DNA of 29,061 bases from an uncultured Catenibacillus sp. (GTDB lineage Bacteria > Bacillota > Clostridia > Lachnospirales > Lachnospiraceae), in NCBI GenBank assembly GCA_934339005.1, contig CAKRHR010000034.1, positions 1-29,061 of the forward strand, in the 5' to 3' direction. Position numbers and translations under genes: made by a program. Below are positions 1-9,622 of the stretch, piece by piece (within the stretch, counting starts at the first letter, position 1; each line of letters opens with the position of its first letter). Below the pieces are notes generated by a model. It ran no database searches. It saw nothing but the letters and a program-made list of their open reading frames with translations, and was not told where the DNA came from.

Positions 1-54
1 ACCAATGTAGATTGGCTGCACGTTCAACTTGATTTCAATTCCTTTTTTAATCAT
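1..54 (-). CDS. 5' end of an unidentified protein (partial)
   Basis: Only the first 18 codons are inside the window, reading MIKKGIEIKLNVQPIYIG before the edge. The start is credible because an AGGGGG ribosome site lies about seven bases upstream, and an AT-rich leader containing a TATAAT-like hexamer (98-103, minus strand) precedes it, although no good -35 box was found at the right spacing. The gene lies directly downstream of the PucR-type regulator in the same direction, so it could be one of its targets; that is inference. Too little sequence is present to name a family. Confidence 0.55.
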   Translation of the reverse strand, partial: MIKKGIEIKLNVQPIYIG

Positions 55-206
55 TTTTCTACCCCCTATAAATATCCTGTATTTATTTTGTAACTGTATT
101 ATATCGATATTTCAAATTTGAGGATAGATATGAACTGTACCAGATAGAATTTTTTTATCAAGTCATCTCGTACAAAAAATATCAACGTTTTCCTATAGTA
201 TTAGTA

Positions 207-1646
207 TTATTTCTCCATCAGATAAGACAATAAAATATGTAATCTTTCTTCTTCCTGTTCCAAATCCACATCCAGCAATTTTTCAATTCTCTGCAGACGA
301 TTCAGTAATGTACTTCGTGGAATATCCAACGCCTGTATCGTTTTGGATAGTTTTCGCTCATTTTTCAAATACATAAAATACGTTTCATACAAACTGCTGC
401 CATATCGTTTATCGTATTTTTTCAGTATATCTAAGCATGGATGTTTTAAAACACCGCCATCTATCTGTTTCATCACAGAAATAAGGTATGGCACGACTGC
501 ATGTGAAAAAGGATTAACATACCCACTCATCTGCAAACTGTTTTTAAAAGATATGACTGCCTGTTCCAGCATTTGCCGAATATCTGAAAGCGCTTTAAAT
601 TCACTGCTCATACCCGCGTAATAGGAAATTTGTCTGAGATACTCCGATATGAGCTTTTTAATCTGACCGACACCGCCCAACACTCGAAGATTGCACAAAA
701 AAACCAAACCTGTTTTAAATTCAACTGTAACAATCCCCTCCATACGTTTAAACATTAATTTGGAATGTGAAGGCATCGGCGCCAGCGATCCGCCCTCCAA
801 TGCTTCCGCATAAATGAGCAGTTTTGAATCTGTTTTTTCCCATGCCGCAATTTCCAGTGAACGCTCCAGCTTTGAAAAAGATGCCTCATCTTTTTTGACC
901 AGATATTCTAATAATGGTTTATCCGGGAAATGCGCATCCATTTCATAAGAATTCATCGCAATCATATCACAAATCAATTCGCCAAAATACTGCAGGGCAT
1001 CCAACTCACCCTGTAATACCTTCGGTAGCATCGGTGGTTCAGCCATAAGAATCAGACCATACAATTCTTCATTATACAGAATATTAAATGCATATCCTGA
1101 GCCAAAGATATCTCCCGGAATCTTATATACTTTTTTCAATGAAAAATACTGATAATAATTTTGATTAAAAGCTGCAAGTTTTTCTGCATTAGATGTATGA
1201 TCTGTAAGAATATCCGTCCAGTCCTGGTCAGACATTTCTGTCTGAAAATAATCGGAATGTGCAATTTCCCATTCATTTGCATCAAGAATGATCAACGGAT
1301 GCCATATGACCGGATAACACAGGCTTAACAATTCCTTTAATGTGCTTCCTCTTTCAATAGCCTGAGCAATTTTTCCCTGCCAGTCCCGGTATGTATCAAA
1401 AACCCGAAGCATTTGATTCAAAACAGCAAAAATCTGCCCGCAAGCCCAAAAGGAGGAACCTGCTGCGGTCTGTACCAGAACCTGCTGTTTTTCTTCATAA
1501 GGCATCAGATATAAAATTCCGTGTTCCATGTTCTGTATATTCTCCATAATTCGAATCGTTGAAATTTTATCCTGTTTCCTTATTGTGACTTCTGACAGTT
1601 CCATATCCCCAAGCGCATCTATCAGCATTGCTACAGTAATATACAT
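207..1646 (-). CDS. PucR/CdaR-type transcriptional regulator
   Basis: This 479-residue protein has the layout of PucR-family activators. The N-terminal part (about residues 1-130) resembles the PucR sensory region (start MYITVAMLIDAL), the middle is a divergent GAF/GGDEF-like region, and the last 50 residues form the PucR-type helix-turn-helix (motif ERKLSKTIQALDIPRSTLLN, then RLQRIEKLLDVDL). Family members sense metabolites, for example in purine or carbohydrate catabolism, and usually regulate neighbouring genes; the ligand here cannot be read from sequence. The start is supported by a GGGAGAGGG ribosome site a few bases upstream. An inverted repeat in the leader (1701-1744) may be its own operator. 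The truncated gene at the window edge lies just downstream in the same direction. Confidence 0.85.
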   Translation of the reverse strand: MYITVAMLIDALGDMELSEVTIRKQDKISTIRIMENIQNMEHGILYLMPYEEKQQVLVQTAAGSSFWACGQIFAVLNQMLRVFDTYRDWQGKIAQAIERGSTLKELLSLCYPVIWHPLIILDANEWEIAHSDYFQTEMSDQDWTDILTDHTSNAEKLAAFNQNYYQYFSLKKVYKIPGDIFGSGYAFNILYNEELYGLILMAEPPMLPKVLQGELDALQYFGELICDMIAMNSYEMDAHFPDKPLLEYLVKKDEASFSKLERSLEIAAWEKTDSKLLIYAEALEGGSLAPMPSHSKLMFKRMEGIVTVEFKTGLVFLCNLRVLGGVGQIKKLISEYLRQISYYAGMSSEFKALSDIRQMLEQAVISFKNSLQMSGYVNPFSHAVVPYLISVMKQIDGGVLKHPCLDILKKYDKRYGSSLYETYFMYLKNERKLSKTIQALDIPRSTLLNRLQRIEKLLDVDLEQEEERLHILLSYLMEK

Positions 1647-1700
1647 TTTCCCTCTCCCATGTTTATATTTAATTTTTTCTCGGCTGTATAAAACGATGAA

Positions 1701-1744
1701 TTTTTGACATTTGTTTTTTACTGATTTTATACGCGTGTCAAAAA
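1701..1744. repeat. Inverted repeat upstream of the PucR-type gene
   Basis: TTTTTGACA at 1701-1709 is matched by its exact reverse complement TGTCAAAAA at 1736-1744, with 26 bases between. A further TTGAC half-site follows at about 1749. The repeat lies in the 127-base gap between the end of polC and the start of the regulator, where an autoregulatory operator would be expected. The arms are far apart for a good terminator hairpin and there is no GC-rich stem, so a protein-binding site is the more likely reading. Confidence 0.45.
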
Positions 1745-1773
1745 TAAAATTGACCCTTCATTGATATATAACG

Positions 1774-4700
1774 CTACAACCCCAGATCAAATATCGACAT
1801 CTGGTTGCTCTGTGGCATGTCGCCCAGGATGCCGAGATCATGCATAGTTTCGACAACAGTGGCGCTGACTTTACCGCGCTGGCGGATTTCATCTCTGGAA
1901 ATGAATTTACCTTTTTGAGCAGCTTCGTATAGTGTTTCAGCCGCAATACCGCCCATGCCTTCAATTGAAGAAAATGGCGGCAGGATTTTATCGTCTTTGA
2001 TGATGAATTTTGTTGCCTGGGATTCGTACAGGTTAATTGGCATAAATTCAAAGCCACGCGCATAAAATTCCTGAACGATACGCATATCACGCAGTGTATC
2101 CTGCTCTTTGGCAGTCAGTTTCGGATTCATACGGTAGTTTTTGATATTTCTGTCAATTTCATCTTTACCCTGACACATCAGACTGTAGTTAAAGGCTGTG
2201 GCACGAATACTGAAAAATGCCGCATAATACGCCAGTGGTCTGTGAATCTTAAACCATGCAATTCGAAAACCCATCATAACGTAGGCAACCGCATGTGCTT
2301 TCGGGAACATGTATTTAATCTTTTTACACGACCAGATATACCAGTCCGGTACATCATGATCAATCATAATCTTCTCCCATTCCGGCGTCAGGCCCTTACC
2401 TTTACGCACGCTCTCCATGATTTTAAAGGAGGTTTCTGATTCCACGCCTTTGTTAATGAGATAAATCATAATGTCATCTCGCGTACAGATGGCAGTAGAA
2501 ATCGTTGCCTTGCCTTCCTGAATCAATGTCTGTGCGTTGCCAAGCCAAACGTCTGTACCATGTGAAAGTCCGGCGATACGCGCCAGATCTGAAAAGGCAG
2601 TCGGCTGCGTATCTTTAAGCATCTGCATGGCAAAATCCGTACCAAACTCCGGTACGCCAAGGGAACCAAGCTCTGTACCACCGATATCTTCCGGTGAAAT
2701 TTTTAATGCTTCAAGGCCATGAAACAGAGAAAGCACATCCGGATCGTCCAGACGAATCTTCGTCGCGTCCACCCCGGTGATATCCTCCAGCATACGAATC
2801 ATGGTCGGATCATCGTGTCCGAGAATATCGAGCTTCAACAAGTTGTGGTCGATGGAATGGTAATCAAAATGGGTTGTGACGGTTTCAGTCGTCATATCAT
2901 TGGCCGGATGCTGCACCGGCGTAAATGTATAAATCTCCATACCAAGCGGTACAACGATGATACCGCCCGGATGCTGTCCTGTAGTTCGGCGTACCCCCAC
3001 ACAACCGTTGGCAATACGCGTTAGTTCACAAGGACGCTTATGGATTTCTCTTTCCTCAAAGTAATGCATCGCATAACCATAAGCTGTCTTTTCTGCCAGC
3101 GTACCAATCGTTCCGGCACGGAAAGTCTGTCCGTGTCCAAAAATAACCTCCGTGTAGGCATGTGCCTTACTCTGGTACTCACCGGAGAAGTTCAGGTCGA
3201 TATCCGGCTCTTTGTTTCCCTTAAATCCGAGGAAAGTTTCAAACGGGATATCGTGTCCCTCTTTGGAGAGTGGATGACCGCATACCGGACAATTTCTGTC
3301 CTCCATATCGCATCCCGAACGACCAGAAAAGCTCTTGACATAGTCCGAGTCAAAGTCCACATATTTGCAGTTCGGACACAGATAATGTGCCTGCAGGGAA
3401 TTAACCTCTGTAATTCCGGCAGTATACGCCGCAAAAGATGAACCTACACTGCCTCGGGAGCCTACCAGATAACCATCCGCCACAGACTTCCACACCAGCT
3501 TCTGGGCGATAATGTACATTACGGCAAATCCGTTACCGATGATAGAGTTCAGCTCACGCTCAAGACGCTCCTCCACGATTTCAGGCAGCTTTTCTCCATA
3601 CAATTCATGAGCACGCTCATAACAGATTTTTCGTAGTGTCTTGTCCGAATCAGGGATGACCGGCGGACACTTATCCGGGCTGACCGGAGAAATACGTTCG
3701 ATCTGGTCTGCGATCAGATTTGTATTTGTAATAACAACTTCCTCTGCCTTTTCCTCACCGAGATACTGAAATTCTGCCAGCATTTCTTCTGTGGTCCGCA
3801 AATACAGTGGTGGCTGCTGGTCCGCATCCGAAAAACCTTTGCCCGCCATGATAATGCTCCGGTACAATGAATCCTCCGGATTTAAGAAATGCACATCACA
3901 GGTCGCACAGACAGGCTTGTTAAACTGCTCACCAAGTGCAATGATACGTCTGTTTAAATCCTTCAAATCTTCTTCATTATGTACATTTGGCACTTTCTCA
4001 CTGTCAATCATAAAGTGGTTATTACCAAGGGGCTGAATTTCCAGATAATCATAGAAATTCACAATTCGTGCAATTTCATCCGGTGAACGGTCCTCCAAAA
4101 CTGCCCTGAACAGTTCCCCCGCTTCACAGGCTGAGCCTACAATTAAGCCCTCTCTGTATTTTGCCAGCAAACTCTTTGGAATACGCGGCCATCTGGAATA
4201 ATAATTTAAATGGGACAATGACACCAAACGATACAGATTGACACGACCGATTTCATTTTTCACAAGGATAATAATATGAAATGAACGCATCTTACGAATC
4301 GCCGATGCACTGACTGTACTAATTTCCTTCAGATCATTCAAATTGTGGATACTGCGTTCCCGAAGCATCACAATGAATTTCACAAAAACATCTGCTGTTG
4401 CCCCGGCATCATCCACAGCTCTGTGATGGTGTTCCAACTTACAGCCCACCGCTTCAACAACTGTATCCAGCTTGTAATTTTTCAAATCCGGCAGCAATGT
4501 TCTAGCCAGCACCATTGTATCTATCGCAGTAAAATCGTAACTCATGCCAAGTTGATGGCATTTTTCTTTGATGAAGCCTGTATCAAATGCCGCATTATGC
4601 GCCACAAGGACACAACCCTGACAAAATTCCAGAAATTCCGGCAAAATCTCATCAATCTTTTTGGCATCCATAACCATATCATCGGTAATGCTTGTCAGCT

Positions 4701-6243
4701 TTTCAATCTCATAAGGGATTGGTATCTCAGGATTGACAAAAACGGAATATTTATCGCAGATTTCACCGCCGCACACTTTGACCGCACCGATTTCAATAAT
4801 CTTATCGTGCACAGCACTAAATCCTGTCGTTTCGATATCAAAAACCACATAATCACAGTCAAGCAACTGACCTTTGGATTCATATACAATATCCTGCATA
4901 TCGTCCACGACATAACCTTCAACACCGTAAATGACCTTAAACGGTGCCACAACACCTTTTAACTCCGATTTGTCTGCGTCCGGGTGCTCTGCCTGATAAG
5001 CCTTCTTCGCATCACCGTCAATCGCTTCAATAAAATGATTGGCATCCGGAAAGGCCTGCACAACACCATGGTCTGTAACTGCCATGGCAGTATGACCCCA
5101 GCCATACGCCGTCTTTAACATCTTCGTACAGTCTGCCACACTATCCATATCACTCATGGTTGTATGCGCATGCAGCTCGACACGTTTTTTGAAACTGTTA
5201 TCCTTACGCCGTTCTCTGAAATCAGGAATATTTTTTATACCCGTCACTGAGGCAATCGCAATTTCCTTATCATATTTATCCATGATTGCCATACCTTTAA
5301 GTTTGATAAATTTCGTCTTTTTCTTTTCAAAAAGGTTTGGCAAAACATCTGGCAGCATTTCATTTTTCACAAAAAGCTTGACGGTAATACTGTCAGTATA
5401 ATCTGTCACATTGAAAATAATAATCGTCTTTTCGTTTCGGATTTCTCGCGTTTCAAGACCAAAGACCTCACCTTTAATGACAACTTCACCGATTTCATCG
5501 ATAATATCGCAGATTTTTGTTTCATCGCCCTCAAAACCACGACCAAAGAAGATGTCTTTGTCATCTATTTTCTTGCGCTGGTAATTATTTTCTTTACGCA
5601 CAAACTCTTTTTTCGGTTCTTCTTTTTTCTGCTTTTCAGCTTCTTTGGCTTCCTTCTTCACAGCTTCATAACGACTGATAATCTCTGCGACCTCCTGTCG
5701 CATTTCTTCGTCTGTACGCTGTTTGTTTTCAGATGTATCTGAATCTTCTAAGAAGAACATCATCTCAAATTTCATATCAAAACGCTGTTCAAACATCTCC
5801 GTCAGTGTCTGTCGGATTTTTTGCATCTTGGATTCCATGATGAAATTATCTGTGATGGAAATCTGCATCTGATTATCATTTAAAAACTTCTTTTCCGCTT
5901 TGTGAAAAAGATTCGCCTCCAGGTCGCTGATGTCACCCAAATCCATAATAATTGAATTATAATAAACATCCATCAGGGCCTTCGGCGTATACTGTCCTGA
6001 CAGTGAAAAATGCTCTACAATACGGATACTCACATCATTCTCCGCAAATAACTGCTTCTTGATTTCCGTTTCCGTCTGATGAATCGCAAGTCTTGGAATC
6101 AGATGTGTACTCTCGATATATATGCAAATGCGTCTTTTGGATTTGCTTGCTAAAACTTTGATAATCTCTGTATCCTCAAACAAATCCTTTAATTCTGTAT
6201 TTAATTGTAAGACCGGAAATACACTTACAAAAGATTTATTCAT
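1774..6243 (-). CDS. polC: DNA polymerase III alpha subunit, PolC type
   Basis: This is the main replicative polymerase of low-GC Gram-positive bacteria, 1489 residues and slightly longer than the Bacillus protein. Visible parts in order: a PolC N-terminal region with a charged Lys/Glu-rich linker (about 185-225), an OB-fold (about 255-340), a PHP domain starting at ELHAHTTMSD (about 357) with AVTDHG, and an inserted DEDD proofreading exonuclease (about 466-640) with DIETTG, LVAHNAAFD and HHRAVDDAGATAD. A four-cysteine zinc site (CPNC...CPVC) follows, and the catalytic DIDLNFSG lies near residue 1000. The exonuclease acidic residues are intact, so proofreading is expected to be active. The gene starts 7 bases after ispG ends and is almost certainly cotranscribed with the isoprenoid genes, an order seen in other clostridia. 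Confidence 0.98.
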   Translation of the reverse strand: MNKSFVSVFPVLQLNTELKDLFEDTEIIKVLASKSKRRICIYIESTHLIPRLAIHQTETEIKKQLFAENDVSIRIVEHFSLSGQYTPKALMDVYYNSIIMDLGDISDLEANLFHKAEKKFLNDNQMQISITDNFIMESKMQKIRQTLTEMFEQRFDMKFEMMFFLEDSDTSENKQRTDEEMRQEVAEIISRYEAVKKEAKEAEKQKKEEPKKEFVRKENNYQRKKIDDKDIFFGRGFEGDETKICDIIDEIGEVVIKGEVFGLETREIRNEKTIIIFNVTDYTDSITVKLFVKNEMLPDVLPNLFEKKKTKFIKLKGMAIMDKYDKEIAIASVTGIKNIPDFRERRKDNSFKKRVELHAHTTMSDMDSVADCTKMLKTAYGWGHTAMAVTDHGVVQAFPDANHFIEAIDGDAKKAYQAEHPDADKSELKGVVAPFKVIYGVEGYVVDDMQDIVYESKGQLLDCDYVVFDIETTGFSAVHDKIIEIGAVKVCGGEICDKYSVFVNPEIPIPYEIEKLTSITDDMVMDAKKIDEILPEFLEFCQGCVLVAHNAAFDTGFIKEKCHQLGMSYDFTAIDTMVLARTLLPDLKNYKLDTVVEAVGCKLEHHHRAVDDAGATADVFVKFIVMLRERSIHNLNDLKEISTVSASAIRKMRSFHIIILVKNEIGRVNLYRLVSLSHLNYYSRWPRIPKSLLAKYREGLIVGSACEAGELFRAVLEDRSPDEIARIVNFYDYLEIQPLGNNHFMIDSEKVPNVHNEEDLKDLNRRIIALGEQFNKPVCATCDVHFLNPEDSLYRSIIMAGKGFSDADQQPPLYLRTTEEMLAEFQYLGEEKAEEVVITNTNLIADQIERISPVSPDKCPPVIPDSDKTLRKICYERAHELYGEKLPEIVEERLERELNSIIGNGFAVMYIIAQKLVWKSVADGYLVGSRGSVGSSFAAYTAGITEVNSLQAHYLCPNCKYVDFDSDYVKSFSGRSGCDMEDRNCPVCGHPLSKEGHDIPFETFLGFKGNKEPDIDLNFSGEYQSKAHAYTEVIFGHGQTFRAGTIGTLAEKTAYGYAMHYFEEREIHKRPCELTRIANGCVGVRRTTGQHPGGIIVVPLGMEIYTFTPVQHPANDMTTETVTTHFDYHSIDHNLLKLDILGHDDPTMIRMLEDITGVDATKIRLDDPDVLSLFHGLEALKISPEDIGGTELGSLGVPEFGTDFAMQMLKDTQPTAFSDLARIAGLSHGTDVWLGNAQTLIQEGKATISTAICTRDDIMIYLINKGVESETSFKIMESVRKGKGLTPEWEKIMIDHDVPDWYIWSCKKIKYMFPKAHAVAYVMMGFRIAWFKIHRPLAYYAAFFSIRATAFNYSLMCQGKDEIDRNIKNYRMNPKLTAKEQDTLRDMRIVQEFYARGFEFMPINLYESQATKFIIKDDKILPPFSSIEGMGGIAAETLYEAAQKGKFISRDEIRQRGKVSATVVETMHDLGILGDMPQSNQMSIFDLGL

Positions 6244-6250
6244 AAATCCT

Positions 6251-7309
6251 CTACTTCTCCCAATTCAAAAGTTCCGCACGCAGAGCACCAAGCAGTTCGC
6301 TTTCCGGCATCTTACGAATAATTTCACCTTTTTTAATGAGCAAACCTTCGCCTTTACCACCTGCGATACCAATATCTGCTTCTTTGGCTTCACCAGGGCC
6401 ATTGACAACACAACCCATGACAGCAACTTTTATATCCAAGTCAATATCCTGCACCATATTTTCGACCTGATTTGCAAGGCCAATCAAATCAATCTGTGTA
6501 CGACCACAGGTTGGACAAGATACGACCTCTATGCCACCTTTGCGCAGGCCCAACGTTCTTAAAATCAGTTTTGCTGATTTGATTTCTTCCAATGGATCAC
6601 CAGTTAAAGACACACGAATCGTATTGCCGATACCTTCATTTAACATAATACCAAGGCCAATGGAGGATTTGATATTTCCGGAAATAATCGTGCCGGACTC
6701 TGTAATTCCCACATGCAGCGGATAATCTGTCTGTTTTGCAATTAGTTCATGGGCTTTGACACACATCATGACATCTGAAGATTTAATACTGATTACCATC
6801 TGGTCGTAATCCAGATCTTCAATCATTTTGACTTTGGCAAGAGCACTCTCCACAATACCCTCTGCTGTCACATGACCGTATTTTTCAATAATATTTTTTT
6901 CAAGGGATCCACTGTTGACGCCAACGCGAATTGGAATATGACGTGCTTTTGCCGCATCCACAACGGCTTTGACACGATTCATATCACCGATGTTGCCCGG
7001 GTTGATACGAATCTTATCCACACCATTTTCAATGGCTGCAATTGCCAGACGATAATCGAAATGGATATCGCCCACAAGTGGAATATGAATCTGTTTCTGA
7101 ATATCTTTAATTGCTTCTGCCGCTTCCATCGTCGGCACTGCCACACGGATAATATCACAGCCTGCTGCTTCAAGGGCATGAATCTGCGCTGCTGTTGCTT
7201 TGACATCTTCTGTTTTTGTATTACACATAGACTGAACAGCAATCGGGTTGTTACCGCCGATTGCTGTTCCTCCAATGCGAATGACCTTTGTTTTTTCTCT
7301 GAGTTTCAT
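6251..7309 (-). CDS. ispG: 4-hydroxy-3-methylbut-2-enyl diphosphate synthase
   Basis: IspG (GcpE) carries out the penultimate step of the MEP isoprenoid pathway, reductively opening MEcPP to HMBPP with a [4Fe-4S] cluster. The short two-domain bacterial form is seen: a TIM-barrel part starting with TKVIRIGGTAIGGNNPIAVQSM, and a C-terminal cluster domain with SCPTCGRTQ and MGCVVNGPGEA, which give the three cysteines and one glutamate that hold the cluster. The ATG at 7309 is used here. A TTG immediately upstream (7312) is also possible, because GGAGG lies 10 bases before the ATG and 7 before the TTG. Flavodoxin is a usual electron donor for this enzyme, and one is encoded 9.5 kb away. Confidence 0.97.
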   Translation of the reverse strand: MKLREKTKVIRIGGTAIGGNNPIAVQSMCNTKTEDVKATAAQIHALEAAGCDIIRVAVPTMEAAEAIKDIQKQIHIPLVGDIHFDYRLAIAAIENGVDKIRINPGNIGDMNRVKAVVDAAKARHIPIRVGVNSGSLEKNIIEKYGHVTAEGIVESALAKVKMIEDLDYDQMVISIKSSDVMMCVKAHELIAKQTDYPLHVGITESGTIISGNIKSSIGLGIMLNEGIGNTIRVSLTGDPLEEIKSAKLILRTLGLRKGGIEVVSCPTCGRTQIDLIGLANQVENMVQDIDLDIKVAVMGCVVNGPGEAKEADIGIAGGKGEGLLIKKGEIIRKMPESELLGALRAELLNWEK

Positions 7310-7343
7310 CAATCAATCGCCTCCATATACTTATCATATACCT

Positions 7344-7408
7344 ATATTCAAACAGCCAGATTCATTCGCAAAATCGCACGTTTACCGTGCTCTACGCTGC
7401 TTGAATAT
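7344..7408 (-). repeat. Long imperfect palindrome between rseP and ispG
   Basis: The arms 7344-7355 and 7397-7408 pair over 12 positions as RNA on the minus strand, with a single G-U pair (AUAUUCAAGCAG with CUGUUUGAAUAU). Between them a second hairpin forms from GCACG/CGTGC around the loop GTAAA (7376-7390). No T-run follows, so it is not a standard terminator. It lies in the 100-base gap of an otherwise tightly packed operon. It could be a structured leader for ispG, an RNase processing site, or a copy of a dispersed palindromic repeat. Confidence 0.5.
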
Positions 7409-7413
7409 TTCAC

Positions 7414-8436
7414 CTAGTGAATCAAATTCACAATATCATTAAACATAATCACAACCATCAGTACCATCAACAAAGCAAAGCCTACAAAATTCACAAGCCC
7501 CTCTCTGTTGCGGTTTAATGGTTTTCTTCGGATGGCTTCGATAATTAAAAATAACAGTCTGCCACCATCCAGTGCCGGTATTGGCAGTAAATTCATCACG
7601 CCAAGGTTCGCACTTAAAATAATCACAAGATTACACATGGTGAGCACCACGGACATCACGCCGTAATCTTTGGCAGAATCATATGTCTGCCCAATCGCAG
7701 ATACCATACCTACAGGACCGGCAACATCTTTTCTGCCAAGTTTTCCTGTAACAAGCATCTTTAAACTTTTTACAACCAGTTTGATGTTATATCGGACTTC
7801 ATAATAACTGTATTTAAACAATTCACCCACACTGGCTTTTCTTGCACTTGTGCCTATGCCGACCATCTGCTGACCATCCTCGGTCATCGTACCGACATTG
7901 ACAGTGTGCTTTTCACCATCACGCTCATAAGTGATCTCATAACTGTCCTGACTGGCTAACATCATGTGCATACGAATCTCGTTAAATATCGCTACATGTT
8001 CACCATCAATCTGTGTAATCACATCACCCACCTGAAGCCCTGCTTCCTGCGCCGGTGAATTGTCCGTTACCATTGTCAGCTCTGTTGTCGTAATTCCTGC
8101 ACGCCAGAGTACAAATATGGCAAAGAAAAATGCCAGAATAAAGTTAAATACCGGGCCTGCCAGCACAACAGAGATTCTCGCCCAGACAGATTTTGAATTA
8201 AACGTTCCCTCGTCGGTCACATCTTCATCTTCGCCTGCCATCATACATGCACCGCCAAAAGGCAGAAGTCTGATAGTAAATTCGGTTTCGCCGCGTTTAA
8301 AACCGCATAATTTTGGTCCCATACCAATGGAAAATTCATTGACACGGATGCCGTTCATTCTTGCCAGAAGAAAATGACCAAATTCATGAAAAATCACAAT
8401 CAGTCCAAATATGAGAATGGCAATGATAATTCCCAT
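7414..8436 (-). CDS. rseP: Site-2 membrane metalloprotease RseP
   Basis: RseP cleaves transmembrane segments of anti-sigma factors and signal-peptide remnants within the membrane. The zinc motif HEFGH is at residues 17-21 inside the first membrane helix. One PDZ domain follows (about 112-190, with SPAQEAGLQVGDVITQIDG). The second catalytic motif NLLPIPALDGGRLLF, which supplies the third metal ligand, is near residue 290, followed by a last membrane helix. The start chosen (MGIIIAILIF) is preceded by AGCAGGTGATG and begins 4 bases after dxr stops. An in-frame ATG at 8463 would add nine residues, overlap dxr, and put polar residues before the first helix. The one-PDZ, 340-residue form is normal for Firmicutes. 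Confidence 0.95.
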   Translation of the reverse strand: MGIIIAILIFGLIVIFHEFGHFLLARMNGIRVNEFSIGMGPKLCGFKRGETEFTIRLLPFGGACMMAGEDEDVTDEGTFNSKSVWARISVVLAGPVFNFILAFFFAIFVLWRAGITTTELTMVTDNSPAQEAGLQVGDVITQIDGEHVAIFNEIRMHMMLASQDSYEITYERDGEKHTVNVGTMTEDGQQMVGIGTSARKASVGELFKYSYYEVRYNIKLVVKSLKMLVTGKLGRKDVAGPVGMVSAIGQTYDSAKDYGVMSVVLTMCNLVIILSANLGVMNLLPIPALDGGRLLFLIIEAIRRKPLNRNREGLVNFVGFALLMVLMVVIMFNDIVNLIH

Positions 8437-8440
8437 CACA

Positions 8441-9595
8441 TCACCTGCTTTCAATCCATTCATAGGTTGCTGCTTCTGTCTTAAGTATATCCTCCAACGA
8501 TGGATTTTCTATATTCTTATGTGCCGCCATCGCTTCTTCAATCACATCTGCAATCTCTAAGAAACCGATTTTGCGGTCTAAAAACATCGCAACGGCACGT
8601 TCATTGGCCGCATTAAATACTGTCGGCATACTGCCGCCCGTACGTGCTGCCTGATAAGCCAGTCGCAAACCTTTAAAATTTTCAAAATCCGGCGCTTCAA
8701 AGGTCATCTGACCAAGTTCAAACAAATCCAGTGCCTTTGAATTCAACGGACGTCTGTGCGGATAAAACAATGCATACTGAATCGGCAGACGCATATCCGG
8801 TGTACCAAGCTGTGCAATAATACCTTTATCCTCAAATTCAACTGCAGAATGAATCACACTTTGCGGATGTACCACGACCTGAATCTGGTCAAGATCTGTG
8901 CCAAATAACCATTTAGCTTCCATGACCTCAAGGCCTTTATTTACCATCGTTGCTGAATCAATGGTAATCTTTCGCCCCATCACCCAGTTTGGATGTTTTA
9001 AGGCATCCTCCACCTGAACATTTTTAAGCTGTTCTACGGTCTTTCCTCTGAAAGGGCCACCGGAGGCTGTCAGTAAAATACGTCTGAGGGAAGATTTGTC
9101 CTCACCGTTTAACGACTGAAAAATCGCTGAATGTTCACTGTCTACAGGCAGAATCTTTACATTATATTCATTCGCCAGTGACATAATGATATGACCTGCA
9201 GTCACCAATGTTTCTTTGTTTGCAAGGGCAATATCCTTACCTGCTGTGATTGCCTCAATCGTTGGACGAATACCAATCATGCCAACGACTGCTGTCACAA
9301 CCATATCTGCTGTCGGCCAGGCAGCCGCTTCAAGCATGCCTTCCATGCCACAGCCAATCTTTATATCCAAATCACGTACCCGAAGCTTTAATTCTTCTGC
9401 TTTCTCCGGGTCAGATAGTGACGCAAATTCCGGTTTAAATTCCCGAATCTGTGCTTCAAGTAAATCTATATTGGAACCTGCAGTTAATGCTCTGACACAA
9501 ACGTCCGGATTTTGTCTGACTACATCCAGTGTCTGTGTACCAATTGAGCCCGTCGAACCCAATATACTGATATTTCTTATGAACTTTTGCATCAT
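8441..9595 (-). CDS. dxr: 1-deoxy-D-xylulose 5-phosphate reductoisomerase
   Basis: Dxr (IspC) converts DXP to MEP with NADPH, the committed step of the non-mevalonate pathway and the target of fosmidomycin. The 384-residue protein starts with the NADPH-binding loop ILGSTGSIGTQTLDVV, has the ASGGPFRG substrate loop near residue 175, metal-site residues in PVDSEHSAIFQ, and the conserved HPNWVMGRKITIDSATMVNKGLE stretch that closes over substrate. There are two adjacent ATG codons; GAGGTG lies 4 bases before the first and 7 before the second, so the true start may be 9592. It lies between cdsA and rseP and, with ispG in the same run, supplies isoprenoid precursors for the UppS product. Confidence 0.97.
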   Translation of the reverse strand: MMQKFIRNISILGSTGSIGTQTLDVVRQNPDVCVRALTAGSNIDLLEAQIREFKPEFASLSDPEKAEELKLRVRDLDIKIGCGMEGMLEAAAWPTADMVVTAVVGMIGIRPTIEAITAGKDIALANKETLVTAGHIIMSLANEYNVKILPVDSEHSAIFQSLNGEDKSSLRRILLTASGGPFRGKTVEQLKNVQVEDALKHPNWVMGRKITIDSATMVNKGLEVMEAKWLFGTDLDQIQVVVHPQSVIHSAVEFEDKGIIAQLGTPDMRLPIQYALFYPHRRPLNSKALDLFELGQMTFEAPDFENFKGLRLAYQAARTGGSMPTVFNAANERAVAMFLDRKIGFLEIADVIEEAMAAHKNIENPSLEDILKTEAATYEWIESR

Positions 9596-9622
9596 TGTTC
9601 ACCTCTAAATCCATCTGCAATT

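Noticed and set aside
4345..4962. 205-codon plus-strand open frame opposite polC
   Set aside because: It lies fully within the PolC exonuclease region, where the minus-strand motifs are intact, and shows no ribosome site or recognisable protein.
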